Below, piece by piece: positions 10,149 through 18,813 of a DNA stretch of 64,000 nt. The translations under genes and the position numbers were made by a program. The notes below the pieces were generated by a model that was not told the origin of the DNA, did no database searches, and saw only the letters and a program-made list of their open reading frames with translations. Every line of letters starts with the position of its first letter. The stretch's first letter is position 1. Source of the DNA: CADEFQ01 sp050249415 (GTDB lineage Bacteria; Pseudomonadota; Gammaproteobacteria; Steroidobacterales; Steroidobacteraceae); NCBI GenBank assembly GCA_050249415.1, contig JBFWQO010000005.1, positions 186,001-250,000 on the forward strand, in the 5' to 3' direction.

Positions 10149-11074
10149 CACGCGACGCGCTCGGCGACGCGCAGCACGGCGCTGCGCGCGCGGGGATTGG
10201 CTGCCACTTCCGCGGCCGATGCCTTGTGCTTGCGACCGACGAGCCGCAGGCGCGGTGCGGCGTGCGGCGGCGGCATCGGCAGCCTCGCGAGCAGGGGATC
10301 GAGGCTCGACTCCCGGCGCATGAAGTCCTTCGCCAGGCGATCCTCGAGCGAATGGAACGCGATCACGGCGAGACGGCCACGCGGCGCGAGCACGTCGACC
10401 GCGGCGGCGAGGCCGCGCGCGAGCTGGCCGAGTTCGTCGTTGACGTGCATGCGCAGCGCCTGGAACGTGCGGGTCGCGGGGTGTTTGCCGTCGCGCGTGC
10501 GCACGGCGCGGGCGACGATCGCGGCCAGCTGCGCCGTGCGCTCGATCGGCGCGCGGTCGCGCTCCGCGGCGATCGACTCCGCGATGCGGCGCGCATGGCG
10601 TTCCTCGCCGAGGCCCGCAATCACTTCGCGCATTTCGTCCACTGCCGCGCGCGCGAGCCACGCCGCCACTGGCTCACCGCGTGTCGGATCCATGCGCATG
10701 TCGAGCGGACCGTCCTTCGAGAAGCTGAAGCCGCGCGCGGCTTCGTCGAGTTGCGGCGATGACACGCCGAGGTCGAACAGCACGCCCGCCACCGGCCGAT
10801 CGCCCGCGTGGTCGTGCACGACCTGCCGAAGATCGGCAAATGGCGCGTGGACGAGCGCAAGCCGCACTTCGGCCGCAAAGCGCACGCGACCCGCCGCAAT
10901 GGCCGCCGGATCGCGGTCGAGCGCGAGCACGCGCCCTTCTCCACCCAGGGTTTCGAGTATCCGTGCCGTGTGTCCGCCGCGCCCGAACGTCGCATCGATG
11001 TAAAGACCGTCCGCAACGGGAGCGAGGCCCTGCAGAACTTCCACGGCGAGCACCGGTATGTGCTCATCCATCAT
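10148..11074 (-). CDS. rsmH: 16S rRNA (cytosine(1402)-N(4))-methyltransferase
   Basis: RsmH (MraW) methylates N4 of C1402 in 16S rRNA using SAM. The 308-residue product carries HIPVLAVEVLQGL at the N-terminus, the SAM-binding ATFGRGGHTARIL motif, LFDLGVSSPQLDEAARGFSF, DMRMDP, and the C-terminal FHSLEDRLAKDFM, all characteristic. ATG 11074 (MMDEHIPVL) is preferred over a longer in-frame extension that would intrude into the mraZ spacer. ATG 11071 is equally possible. It is the second gene of the dcw operon, 62 bases after mraZ. Confidence 0.95.
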   Translation of the reverse strand: MMDEHIPVLAVEVLQGLAPVADGLYIDATFGRGGHTARILETLGGEGRVLALDRDPAAIAAGRVRFAAEVRLALVHAPFADLRQVVHDHAGDRPVAGVLFDLGVSSPQLDEAARGFSFSKDGPLDMRMDPTRGEPVAAWLARAAVDEMREVIAGLGEERHARRIAESIAAERDRAPIERTAQLAAIVARAVRTRDGKHPATRTFQALRMHVNDELGQLARGLAAAVDVLAPRGRLAVIAFHSLEDRLAKDFMRRESSLDPLLARLPMPPPHAAPRLRLVGRKHKASAAEVAANPRARSAVLRVAERVA

Positions 11075-11136
11075 TCCCAGGCCCCCTGAAGCGGTCCGCT
11101 CCGCCTCCTTCCCCGTCAATGCCCGCCCAAAAAACT

Positions 11137-11589
11137 CTAAAGCGACAGCGAATCGAGCTCCGCCGGCAGGTCCGTGACCGCCTCTTCGTGCGCGAGCCAT
11201 GCGTCGCGCCGCTCGTTCCACCGCGCTTCATCCCAAAGTTCGAAGCGATTGCCCTGCCCCACCAGCATCGCGTGCCGCGTGAGCGATGCGAATTCACGCA
11301 GCTCCGGCGGCAGCAGGACGCGCCCGTGGCCGTCGAGTTCGAGGTCGGTCGCGTGACCCACCATCAGCCGCTGCAGCCGTCGCGCCTGCGCATGCAGGCT
11401 CGGCAGCGACATCAGCTTGCGTTCGATCGCCTCCCAGTCGGGCAGCGGGTACACGAGGAGGCACTGGTCGCGGTCGACGGTGACGACGAGATGCCCCTCG
11501 CACCGCTCGGCGACGCTCGCCCGGTACCGGGTGGGCAGTGCCATCCGGCCCTTGTCGTCGAGCGTCACTTTTGTTGCACCGCGAAACAT
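11137..11589 (-). CDS. mraZ: transcriptional regulator MraZ
   Basis: MraZ is an AbrB-like DNA-binding protein that, in species studied, binds direct repeats upstream of itself and controls the dcw operon. The 150-residue product has two tandem half-domains, each with the DxKGR-type signature: LDDKGRMALPTRYR near the N-terminus and LDGHGRVLLPPELR around residues 93-106. Start ATG 11589 is preceded by AGGAGT at 11599-11604 and by the three repeat boxes at 11610-11634. It is the first gene of the dcw operon and probably autoregulates it. Confidence 0.96.
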   Translation of the reverse strand: MFRGATKVTLDDKGRMALPTRYRASVAERCEGHLVVTVDRDQCLLVYPLPDWEAIERKLMSLPSLHAQARRLQRLMVGHATDLELDGHGRVLLPPELREFASLTRHAMLVGQGNRFELWDEARWNERRDAWLAHEEAVTDLPAELDSLSL

Positions 11590-11609
11590 GCCGGATGGAC
11601 TCCTGAGAG

Positions 11610-11634
11610 CCCATTTCTCCCCACTTTTTCCCAC
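11610..11634 (-). promoter_or_regulatory. MraZ operator: three 10-bp-spaced GTGGG-type boxes
   Basis: On the minus strand the leader reads GTGGG (11634-11630), GTGGG (11624-11620) and ATGGG (11614-11610), each start exactly 10 bases from the next with A-rich spacers. Direct TGGG repeats spaced this way are the established MraZ binding site. They sit just downstream of the -10 element and upstream of the mraZ ribosome-binding site, a position where bound MraZ would block early transcription. Confidence 0.85.
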
Positions 11635-11642
11635 TCGTCGCC

Positions 11643-11671
11643 ACTATAGGAACGCGGCTGCGCAGTGTCAA
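11643..11671 (-). promoter_or_regulatory. sigma-70 promoter of the dcw operon (Pmra)
   Basis: The minus strand holds a consensus -35 TTGACA (11671-11666), a 17-base spacer and a -10 TATAGT (11648-11643). This is the best sigma-70 promoter match seen in the window. The start point would fall within or next to the first MraZ box, so repression by MraZ can be read directly from the layout. Confidence 0.85.
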
Positions 11672-11801
11672 CGCGCGTGCGGAGAAAATTTTCCGAGCCG
11701 ACAAGAACTTACGTCGCCCGAGACGTGCCGCCGACAGCCTCGGTCGCGCATGATCTCTTCGCGATCAGAGGCTTGTGAGTCGAAGCTTATACAGTAGTTG
11801 A
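11672..11801. other. spacer between rnpB and the dcw promoter
   Basis: These 130 bases separate the rnpB 3' end from the mraZ promoter. The stretch has locally higher AT content than its surroundings and two short inverted repeats (TGATC/GATCA near 11752-11770 and CCGAG/CTCGG near 11720-11746). Neither is followed by a clear T-run on the minus strand, so a terminator for rnpB is not firmly identified. No credible gene is seen. Confidence 0.4.
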
Positions 11802-12141
<340 letters not shown>

Positions 12142-12163
<22 letters not shown>

Positions 12164-13050
12164 GAGGATACACCGCCGCCCTGTCTCACGGCGAGGTCGT
12201 AGGCCTCGCTGCGACGGGCGCCGGTGATCTGCGCGGCGAGGGCCGCGGCCTTGCTCGGCGGCAGCTCCTTTGCGAGCAGCGCGACGATCCGGCCGAGTTC
12301 GCCGGGCGCCACGGCGCTCACCGGCGCGGCGGGTGCGCCGGCCACGACGAGAGTCAGCTCGCCGCGCGCGACATTCGCGTCCTCGCGGGCGCGCGCCGAC
12401 AGCTCGCCGAGCGTGCCGCGATAGGCGGTTTCATACGCCTTGGTCAGCTCGCGAGCGAGCATGGCCTCGCGCCCGGCGCCGAACTCCGCGGTGATGTCGC
12501 CGAGGCTCTCGACGATGCGATGCGGCGCCTCGAAGAACACGAGTGCGCGTGGCTCGTGCGCGAGCTGCGCGAGACGCTCGCGCCGCTCGCGGGTGCGCGC
12601 GGGCAGGAAGCCCTCGAAGCAGAAGCGCGTCGCGGGGATGCCTGCGATGCTGAGCGCGGCGGTGATCGCGGACGGCCCGGGTATCGCGCGCACCTCGTGG
12701 CCCGCGGCGCGCGCGGCGCGCACGAGCGCGAAGCCCGGGTCGGACAGGAGCGGCGTGCCGGCGTCGCTGACGAGGGCCAGCACGGCGCCCTCGCCCAGCC
12801 GGGCGACGAGCGACTCGACCCGCATGGATTCGTTGTGTTCGTGCAGCGAGATGACAGGGCGCGAGAGCCCCATGGCCGCGAGCAGCTGGCCGGTGCGCCG
12901 CGTGTCTTCGGCGGCGACGAGATCGGCCTGTGCCAGCGCGTCCCGCGCGCGCGGCGACAGGTCCCCGAGATTGCCGATCGGGGTAGCGATCACATCGATT
13001 CGGCCCGCGTTCGCACCCACTATACTCTCCCCGGCGCCACCCCCCGACAT
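12142..13050 (-). CDS. rsmI: 16S rRNA (cytidine(1402)-2'-O)-methyltransferase
   Basis: RsmI methylates the 2'-O of C1402 in 16S rRNA, the same nucleotide modified by RsmH encoded 1 kb away. Motifs include VIATPIGNLGDLSPRA, AAEDTRRTGQLL, LVSDAGTPLLSDPG, the IPGPSAITAALSIAG loop, and FFEAPHRI, typical of this tetrapyrrole-methylase fold family. The 302-residue call uses ATG 13050. GTG 13020, preceded by GGGGAGAG, would shorten the N-terminus by ten residues and fits the family better. The last codons and stop lie inside the 5' end of rnpB. It is divergent from lpoA. Confidence 0.94.
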
Positions 13051-13080
13051 CGTGCCGCCCAATGAAAGGCGAAGCAACTC

Positions 13081-14952
13081 ATGAGGCTTGAACCGCGGAC
13101 CCCGGCCGCGCGACGCGCAGCGCTCCTCGCCGTCGCGATCGCGGCGATGCTCGGCGCTTGCACCGGCATCGGCCCGCGCTCGACACCGGTCGCGACGGTC
13201 GAGCGAGCCGAACAGTACGTACAGAGCGGCCGCCATGAAGAGGCCGCGCGCGCGTTCGAATCGCTCGCCGCCGCGCAAGGCGGCACCGCTGCGGCAGCGT
13301 GGCAGTTGCGCGCCGCAGGCGAATGGCTCGCCGCCCGCCGCCTCGACGACGCCGCTCGCGCCGCGGCCGCCGCCATCGCCACGGGCGACTCCGCGACGCA
13401 GGCCGCCGCGAGACTCGTGGGCGTGGAGATCACACTCGCGCGCGGCGATGTGGCGCGCGCCAGGGCTGCGCTCGATGCGCTGCCGGTGCCCGCGGCCGGT
13501 GCGGCCGCCGCGCACTACTTCGACGTGCGACGACGCGTCGATCTCGCGAGCGGGCAATACGCCGCGGCGGTCCGTGCCTCGATGGCCCGCGAAACCTATC
13601 TCACGACGCCGGAAGCGAAGCGGGCGAATCGGGTGGAGCTCCTCGGCAGTCTGCGCGCCGCGGTCGAGGGTGGCGCGAAGTTCGCGCCCGATGCCGAACG
13701 CGATCCAGTCGTGCGTGGCTGGCTCGAACTCGGCCCGATCGCCGCGACCGCCGCGACGATGCCGACCACGATCGCGCCCGCGATCCAGCGCTGGCGCAGC
13801 CGCTATCCGGGCCATCCCGCGAGCGACGCCGTGCGATCCGGGATCGAACTCGCCGCCGCGGCCCCGCGGGGCGAGCGGGCGGCGCATATCGCACTGCTGC
13901 TGCCGGTATCGGGTCGCCAGGCCGCCGCCGCCGCGCAGATCCGCGACGGCTTTTTCACCGCGTACTACCAATCGCCCATCGGCCAGCGACCGCGCGTGCG
14001 TGTATACGACACGGCGGTGCTCAGCGTGGCGGAAGCGATCGCCCGGGCGAATGACGCGGGCGCGACCGTGATCGTCGGGCCCCTGCTGCGCGAAGAGGTC
14101 GCCGGTGCAGCGGGCTATGCCGGCCCGCGGCCGATGATGCTCGCGCTCAATTTCCTCCCCGCGGAGCAGGCGGTTCCCGGGCGTTTCTGGCAATACGCGC
14201 TGTCGCCCGAGAACGAGGCACGCTCGATCGCCGATCGGGTCGTGAGCCAGGGACAGCGGCGCGGCATCGCGCTCGTGCCGAGCGGCGAATGGGGAGCGCG
14301 CGTGCTCGCCGCGTTTCGCGAGCAGCTGCTCGCAGGCGGCGGCGAGCTCGTCGGCAGCGCCACGTACTTCCCGGCCGAGAACGACTATTCGGCCGCGATC
14401 ACCGACGTGCTGCGCATCGACGCGAGCAAGGCGCGCCACCGCCGCCTCGAGCGCACGCTCGGCACGCGGCTCGCATTCCAGCCGCGCCGCCGCGCCGATG
14501 CGGACTTCATCTTCGCGCCGGCCCAGGCGCAGATCGAGCGGCAGCTGCGCCCGCAGCTGCGGTTCCACTACGCCAGCGACCTGCCGACGTATTCGACATC
14601 GGACGCCTACGAGCCGGACCCGGCCGCAAACCTCGACCTCGAGGGCCTGATCTTCCCGGACATGCCCTGGGTGTTCGGTGTCGGGGCGCGCACGGCCGCC
14701 GTGCGCGATGCGTTGATCGCCGCCTGGGGAGAGAACGGTGCGGCACGCGGCAAGCTGTTCGCCTTCGGCTACGACGCGTATCAGCTGGGCCTCGCGCTGC
14801 CGGGCGGCAGCACGACCGACATCGACGGCCTCACCGGGAGGCTCCGCATCGAGGATGACCGGCGCGTGCGCCGCGAGCTCGACTGGGCGCGGATCGTGAA
14901 CGGCCGGCCACAGCTGCTCGACGCTGCCGCGGGGGATCCGGCGGCAAGGTAG
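13081..14952 (+). CDS. lpoA: outer-membrane lipoprotein activator of PBP1A (LppC/LpoA family)
   Basis: LpoA is an outer-membrane lipoprotein that reaches across the periplasm to activate the peptidoglycan synthase PBP1A. The 623-residue product has a basic start, hydrophobic segment and lipobox LGAC (cysteine about residue 27). A helical TPR-like N-terminal half follows (to about 260), then a periplasmic-binding-protein-like domain starting AHIALLLPVSGRQAAAAAQI and containing VIVGPLLREEV and TSDAYEPDP. It is divergent from rsmI and followed by yraN, the same arrangement as in other Gammaproteobacteria. Confidence 0.92.
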   Translation: MRLEPRTPAARRAALLAVAIAAMLGACTGIGPRSTPVATVERAEQYVQSGRHEEAARAFESLAAAQGGTAAAAWQLRAAGEWLAARRLDDAARAAAAAIATGDSATQAAARLVGVEITLARGDVARARAALDALPVPAAGAAAAHYFDVRRRVDLASGQYAAAVRASMARETYLTTPEAKRANRVELLGSLRAAVEGGAKFAPDAERDPVVRGWLELGPIAATAATMPTTIAPAIQRWRSRYPGHPASDAVRSGIELAAAAPRGERAAHIALLLPVSGRQAAAAAQIRDGFFTAYYQSPIGQRPRVRVYDTAVLSVAEAIARANDAGATVIVGPLLREEVAGAAGYAGPRPMMLALNFLPAEQAVPGRFWQYALSPENEARSIADRVVSQGQRRGIALVPSGEWGARVLAAFREQLLAGGGELVGSATYFPAENDYSAAITDVLRIDASKARHRRLERTLGTRLAFQPRRRADADFIFAPAQAQIERQLRPQLRFHYASDLPTYSTSDAYEPDPAANLDLEGLIFPDMPWVFGVGARTAAVRDALIAAWGENGAARGKLFAFGYDAYQLGLALPGGSTTDIDGLTGRLRIEDDRRVRRELDWARIVNGRPQLLDAAAGDPAAR

Positions 14953-14971
14953 TGCCGCCGCGCCGCTCGCC

Positions 14972-15331
14972 ATGGATCATCTCGGGCGCGGGCGCGAAGC
15001 GGAGGAACGTGCGGTGCACTACCTCGAGGCGCAGGGCCTCACGATCCTCGCGCGCAACTTCCGTCGTCGCGCGGGCGAAATCGACATCGTCGCGCAGGAC
15101 GGCGGCACGCTCGCCATCGTCGAAGTGCGGGCCCGGTCGACGCGCGCCTGCGGCGGTGCCGCGGCGAGCGTCGGGCACCGGAAGCGTCAGCGCCTGATCC
15201 GCGCAGCCCATCTGCTCCTCGCCGCGCACCCCGAGTGGCGGCGAATGCCCGCGCGCTTCGATGTGGTGATCGAGGAGGGAGACGGGGACGAGGCCCGAAT
15301 GGAATGGATACGCCATGCGTTTACGCTTTGA
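14972..15331 (+). CDS. yraN: UPF0102 family endonuclease-like protein YraN
   Basis: A small protein with the fold of Holliday-junction resolvase/restriction endonucleases. Its cellular role is not established. The 119-residue product shows GREAEERAVHYLEAQGL, NFRRRAGEIDIVAQDGGTL and IVEVRARS. The E-D-E-V-R pattern (GEIDIV and VEVR) matches the PD-(D/E)XK-type core conserved in UPF0102. It follows lpoA by 19 bases, probably in one operon, and ends just before the heptamer-array element. Confidence 0.9.
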   Translation: MDHLGRGREAEERAVHYLEAQGLTILARNFRRRAGEIDIVAQDGGTLAIVEVRARSTRACGGAAASVGHRKRQRLIRAAHLLLAAHPEWRRMPARFDVVIEEGDGDEARMEWIRHAFTL

Positions 15332-15335
15332 AGAG

Positions 15336-15760
15336 CGGCGAACGGCGAACGGCCAGAAGCGCGCGTGAGTTCCGTCGCGCCACGTTTCGCGCCGGCCCCG
15401 ACGGGTTGCCATCCCGGCGGGCAGAGCATGAAGTTCCGCGGCGAGTTCGCGCCATGCGTGTACCGGGTGCTCAATGAGTGGCCGGTGCCGGATTGGGTAA
15501 GGCGCGTGGCGGCGTAACGCGTACCGCATCCCCATGAGTACTACCGCGCACGCCGGGCGCCCGCTTTCCGCGAGAAAATCCCGGTCGCGATCCCGGAATA
15601 CAAGATTGAAGTCGGAGTCGGGCGGCAACGCAACCGTCGGTGGGTGCGCGCGTCGGCGCTGCGGCGCTTCTGGCCGTTCGCCGTTCGCCGTTCGCCATTC
15701 GCCGTTCGCGCGAGCGTCGCGGCGCTTCTGGCCGTTCGCCGTTCGCTATTCGCCGCTCGC
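15336..15760. repeat. inverted heptamer-array element with about 300 bp interior
   Basis: A 430-base gap between yraN and sspB. Near its left end two GCGAACG heptamers (15338-15351) run into GCCAGAA (15352-15358). At the right the inverse module TTCTGGC is followed by five heptamers (CGTTCGC/CATTCGC, 15675-15709). A second inverted copy follows (TTCTGGC 15726-15732, then four heptamers to 15760). The interior 15359-15667 shows only short open frames, including a 50-codon GTG frame at 15365-15517 that I do not call as a gene. The last array ends two bases before the sspB stop codon. Confidence 0.85.
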
Positions 15761-15761
15761 T

Positions 15762-16166
15762 CTATTTGACTACTTTCAGTTGCGGCCTGCGCCCTGTCTC
15801 GTCCGTCGGCGTCGGCTTGGACGGCGGCGGCTCGGGCCCGCCTTCGTCGGTCGAGAACACCATGCCCTCGCCGCTTTCCCGCGCGTAGATGCCGAGCACG
15901 GCGCTCACCGGCACCTTCACGTGGTGCACGACCCCCGCGAACCGGGCGTCGAACTCGATCCACTCGTTGCCGAGCGCGAGCCGCTGCGTCGCCGACGTGC
16001 TGACGTTGAGCACGATCTTGCCTTCCTTGACGTACGCGCGCGGCACCTGCACGCCCGGGCGCCCGGCGTCGACGATCACGTGCGGCGTGCCGCCGCTGTC
16101 GCTCACCCACTCGTGCATCGCCCGCAGCAGGTAGGGCCGGCGTTGCGGTTTCGTCGTCGTGCTCAT
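15762..16166 (-). CDS. sspB: ClpXP protease specificity-enhancing factor SspB
   Basis: SspB tethers ssrA-tagged proteins to ClpXP for degradation after ribosome rescue. The 134-residue product has the family core RPYLLRAMHEWVSDSGGTPH, HVIVDAGRPGVQVPRAYV, and IVLNVSTSATQRLALGNEWI, then a flexible acidic/proline-rich linker ending in PQLKVVK, the C-terminal ClpX-binding tail (LRVVK-like). It follows sspA with a one-base TGATG overlap, the usual pairing. Confidence 0.94.
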   Translation of the reverse strand: MSTTTKPQRRPYLLRAMHEWVSDSGGTPHVIVDAGRPGVQVPRAYVKEGKIVLNVSTSATQRLALGNEWIEFDARFAGVVHHVKVPVSAVLGIYARESGEGMVFSTDEGGPEPPPSKPTPTDETGRRPQLKVVK

Positions 16167-16789
16167 CAGGCCACTCGCATCTCTCGTTCGGCGCCCGTCA
16201 GGCTCGCGCGGAACCCGGGGCGCGGGAAAATGTTCGCCGCATACCGCATGATCGGCTGCGCTTCCTTCGGCAGGTCGATGCCGTAATGCGGCAGGCGCCA
16301 CAGTATGGGTGCAACGCAGGCGTCCAGCAGCGAAAATTCCGCCGACAGCAGGTACGGCCGCAGCTTGAACAGGTCCGCACTCGCGACCACGGTCTCGCGC
16401 AACTGCCGTCGCAGCTGCCCCGCTTCGGCGCCTGCGGGGTTCGCATCGATGCCGCGCGCCGTCGCATACCAGTCGCGCTCGATCCTGTACATCGCGAGCC
16501 GCAGCGTGGCGCGATCCACCGGATCGATCGGCATCAGCGGCGGGTGCGGGTAGCGCTCGTCGAGGTACTCCGTGACCACGCGCGCGTCGTACAGTACGAG
16601 ATCGCGGTCCACGAGTGTCGGGACACTGTGATACGGATTGAGATCGAGCAGGTCTTCCGGCAGGCGCCCCGGCTCGACGCCGACGACGTCGGCCGCGATC
16701 CCCTTTTCCGCGAGCACGATGCGCACCCGGTGGCTCCACGGGTCGTGGGGCGCCGAAAACAGAGTCAGCGCGGATCGACGACTCGACAC
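16166..16789 (-). CDS. sspA: stringent starvation protein A (glutathione S-transferase fold)
   Basis: SspA is a GST-fold RNA polymerase-associated protein involved in stationary-phase and stress transcription. The 207-residue product begins with the thioredoxin-like domain (SALTLFSAPHDPWSHRVRIV) and has LNPYHSVPTLVDRDLVLYDA, a typical glutathione-site region, followed by the helical domain. It precedes sspB and follows the bc1 genes on the minus strand, an order shared with pseudomonads. Confidence 0.9.
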   Translation of the reverse strand: MSSRRSALTLFSAPHDPWSHRVRIVLAEKGIAADVVGVEPGRLPEDLLDLNPYHSVPTLVDRDLVLYDARVVTEYLDERYPHPPLMPIDPVDRATLRLAMYRIERDWYATARGIDANPAGAEAGQLRRQLRETVVASADLFKLRPYLLSAEFSLLDACVAPILWRLPHYGIDLPKEAQPIMRYAANIFPRPGFRASLTGAEREMRVA

Positions 16790-16826
16790 GCGGCCCTCCG
16801 TGGCGACCCGGTCCGCAGCCGGATCG

Positions 16827-17558
16827 CTAATGCACGTCCTTCCAGTACTCCTGCTTCAGCAGCCACGCGATGATGGTGAACAGCAGCAGGTACAGCACCA
16901 CCCATATGCCGATCGTCGCACGCGACAGCTTCGCGGGCTCACCCGCATACTCGAGGAAGTTCACGGTATCGCGCACGAAGGCGTCGTACTGCGCGGCCGT
17001 GAGCTGTCCCGGCACGCCCTCCTCGAACTTCTCGAACGTCCCGTCCGTGGCGAACACGGCGTGCGGCACGCCCTGCAGGCCGGACAGCACGTGCGGCATC
17101 GCGGTACCGGGCAGCGCGAGATTGTTCGTACCGGTGGCCGCGGCCGCATCGGCGTAGAAGGTCTTCAGGAACCGGAAGACATAGTCGGTGCCCTTCGAGC
17201 GCGTGATCAGCGACAGGTCGGGCGGAACGATGCCGAACGAGGCGTTCGCGAGGCTCTCGGGCATCGCGGTCGTGACGTAGTCCGTGATCTTCGCGCCGGG
17301 CGGAACCAGATTCGCCTTCATCACGTCGTCCGCGATGCCGAGGTCGGTGCCGATACGCTGGTAGCGCACGTACTTCAGCGAGTGGCAGCCGGCGCACCAG
17401 TTCATGAAGTTGCGCGCACCCCGCTGCAGCGAGGCCCGGTCGCCGAGCGCATTGCCGGCGTGCCACTGCTGCCAGGAGGCGGTTCCCTCGCCGCCCGCCG
17501 CGAAAGCGGCCGGCGCGGCCAGCGCCAGCACCGTCGCGATGATCGCAAGCTTACGCAT
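16827..17558 (-). CDS. petC: ubiquinol-cytochrome c reductase, cytochrome c1 subunit
   Basis: Cytochrome c1 carries electrons from the Rieske protein to soluble cytochrome c in the periplasm. The 243-residue product has a signal peptide (about residues 1-20, ending AAFA), the haem-c attachment motif WCAGCHSLKY, a methionine-ligand region (TAMPHVLSGLQG), and a C-terminal membrane anchor (about residues 217-236) ending KQEYWKDVH. It overlaps the cytochrome b gene by eight bases. Confidence 0.94.
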   Translation of the reverse strand: MRKLAIIATVLALAAPAAFAAGGEGTASWQQWHAGNALGDRASLQRGARNFMNWCAGCHSLKYVRYQRIGTDLGIADDVMKANLVPPGAKITDYVTTAMPESLANASFGIVPPDLSLITRSKGTDYVFRFLKTFYADAAAATGTNNLALPGTAMPHVLSGLQGVPHAVFATDGTFEKFEEGVPGQLTAAQYDAFVRDTVNFLEYAGEPAKLSRATIGIWVVLYLLLFTIIAWLLKQEYWKDVH

Positions 17559-18813
17559 GATAGGTGACCCTCTCCGGCACGGGCTTGACCGGGTCGATGC
17601 GCGTGTACAACGGCATCAGCACGAAGAACGCGAAGTACGTGGTCGTGAATATGCGCGCGAGCGTCACGTAGCGGCCCTCGGCGGGCTGCAACCCGAGATA
17701 CATCAGCGCGAGGAACGACACGGTGAACACCGCGAGCGCGAGTTTCCAGATCCAGCCGCGGTAGCGGATCGATTTCACCGGGCTGCGGTCGAGCCAGGGC
17801 AGGAACAGGTAGACGAGCACCGCCAGTCCCATCAGCAACGCGCCGAGGCGCTGGTCGGGGACGGCGCGCAGGATCGCGTAGAACGGCGTGAAGTACCACA
17901 CCGGCGCGATGTGCTCGGGTGTCGAGAGCGCGTTCGCCGGCGTGAAATTGGGCCCCTCGAGGAACAGCCCGCCGAACGTCGGTACGAAAAACACGATGAT
18001 CGCGAAGATCATCAGGAACACGCCGATGCCGACGATGTCCTTCAACGTGTAGTACGGGTGGAACGGAATACCGTCGAGCGGCTTGCCGTTCGCGCCGAGC
18101 TTCGCCTTGATCTCGATGCCGTCGGGGTTGTTCGAGCCCGTCTGGCGCAGCGCGACCAGATGCAGCACGATGAGCAGCGCGAGCGCGAGCGGCAGCGCGA
18201 TCACGTGCAGCGCGAAGAACCGGTTCAGCGTCGCGTCGGCGATGCCGTAATCGCCGCGGATCCACTCGACGAGCCCGGGCCCGATGCCCGGAATCGTGCC
18301 GAAGAGATTCACGATCACCTGCGCGCCCCAGAAGGACATGTTGCCCCATGGCAGCACGTAGCCGAAGAACGCCTCGGCCATCAGCGCGAGGTAGATGCAC
18401 ATGCCGAACAGCCACAGCAGCTCGCGCGGCGCCTTGTACGAGCCGTACATCAGCGCGCGGTACATGTGCAGGTACACGACGACGAAGAACAGCGAGGCAC
18501 CCGTCGAGTGCATGTAGCGGATCAGCCAGCCCCACTCGACCTCGCGCATGATGTACTCGACCGAGTCGAACGCGGTCAACTCGCCCGGCTTGTAGTTCAT
18601 CGTGAGGAAGATGCCCGTGACGATCTGGATCACGAACACGAGGAGCGCGAGCGAACCGAAGAAGTACCAGACGTTGAAGTTCTTCGGCGCGTAGTAGCCG
18701 ACGAGCTGGCTCTGCACGAACTCGTCGACCGGCAGGCGCTTGTTGAGCCAGGCGCGGAACCCGCCCCGGGCTGCGGCGCTTCCGGCGGCGCTGTTGGCGG
18801 CGTCCCCCATCAC
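17551..18813 (-). CDS. petB: ubiquinol-cytochrome c reductase, cytochrome b subunit
   Basis: Cytochrome b holds the two haem groups and both quinone sites of the bc1 complex. The 420-residue product has about eight membrane spans. Histidine pairs are visible in RYMHSTGASLFFVVVYLH and FFALHVIALPLALALLIVLH, and the start of the Qi region lies in the usual place. The Qo motif reads APVWYFTPFYAILRAVP, so the PEWY glutamate is a valine, a variant known in beta/gammaproteobacteria. It lies in a tight operon with the Rieske gene (four-base overlap) and cytochrome c1. Confidence 0.95.
   Translation of the reverse strand: MMGDAANSAAGSAAARGGFRAWLNKRLPVDEFVQSQLVGYYAPKNFNVWYFFGSLALLVFVIQIVTGIFLTMNYKPGELTAFDSVEYIMREVEWGWLIRYMHSTGASLFFVVVYLHMYRALMYGSYKAPRELLWLFGMCIYLALMAEAFFGYVLPWGNMSFWGAQVIVNLFGTIPGIGPGLVEWIRGDYGIADATLNRFFALHVIALPLALALLIVLHLVALRQTGSNNPDGIEIKAKLGANGKPLDGIPFHPYYTLKDIVGIGVFLMIFAIIVFFVPTFGGLFLEGPNFTPANALSTPEHIAPVWYFTPFYAILRAVPDQRLGALLMGLAVLVYLFLPWLDRSPVKSIRYRGWIWKLALAVFTVSFLALMYLGLQPAEGRYVTLARIFTTTYFAFFVLMPLYTRIDPVKPVPERVTYHA

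Noticed and set aside
15336..15760. CRISPR array
   Set aside because: Units are seven bases in direct tandem without spacers, and no cas genes are present.
17551..18813. Loss of the PEWY motif in cytochrome b as a defect
   Set aside because: The PVWY form is a known natural variant in related proteobacteria, and all haem ligands are present.
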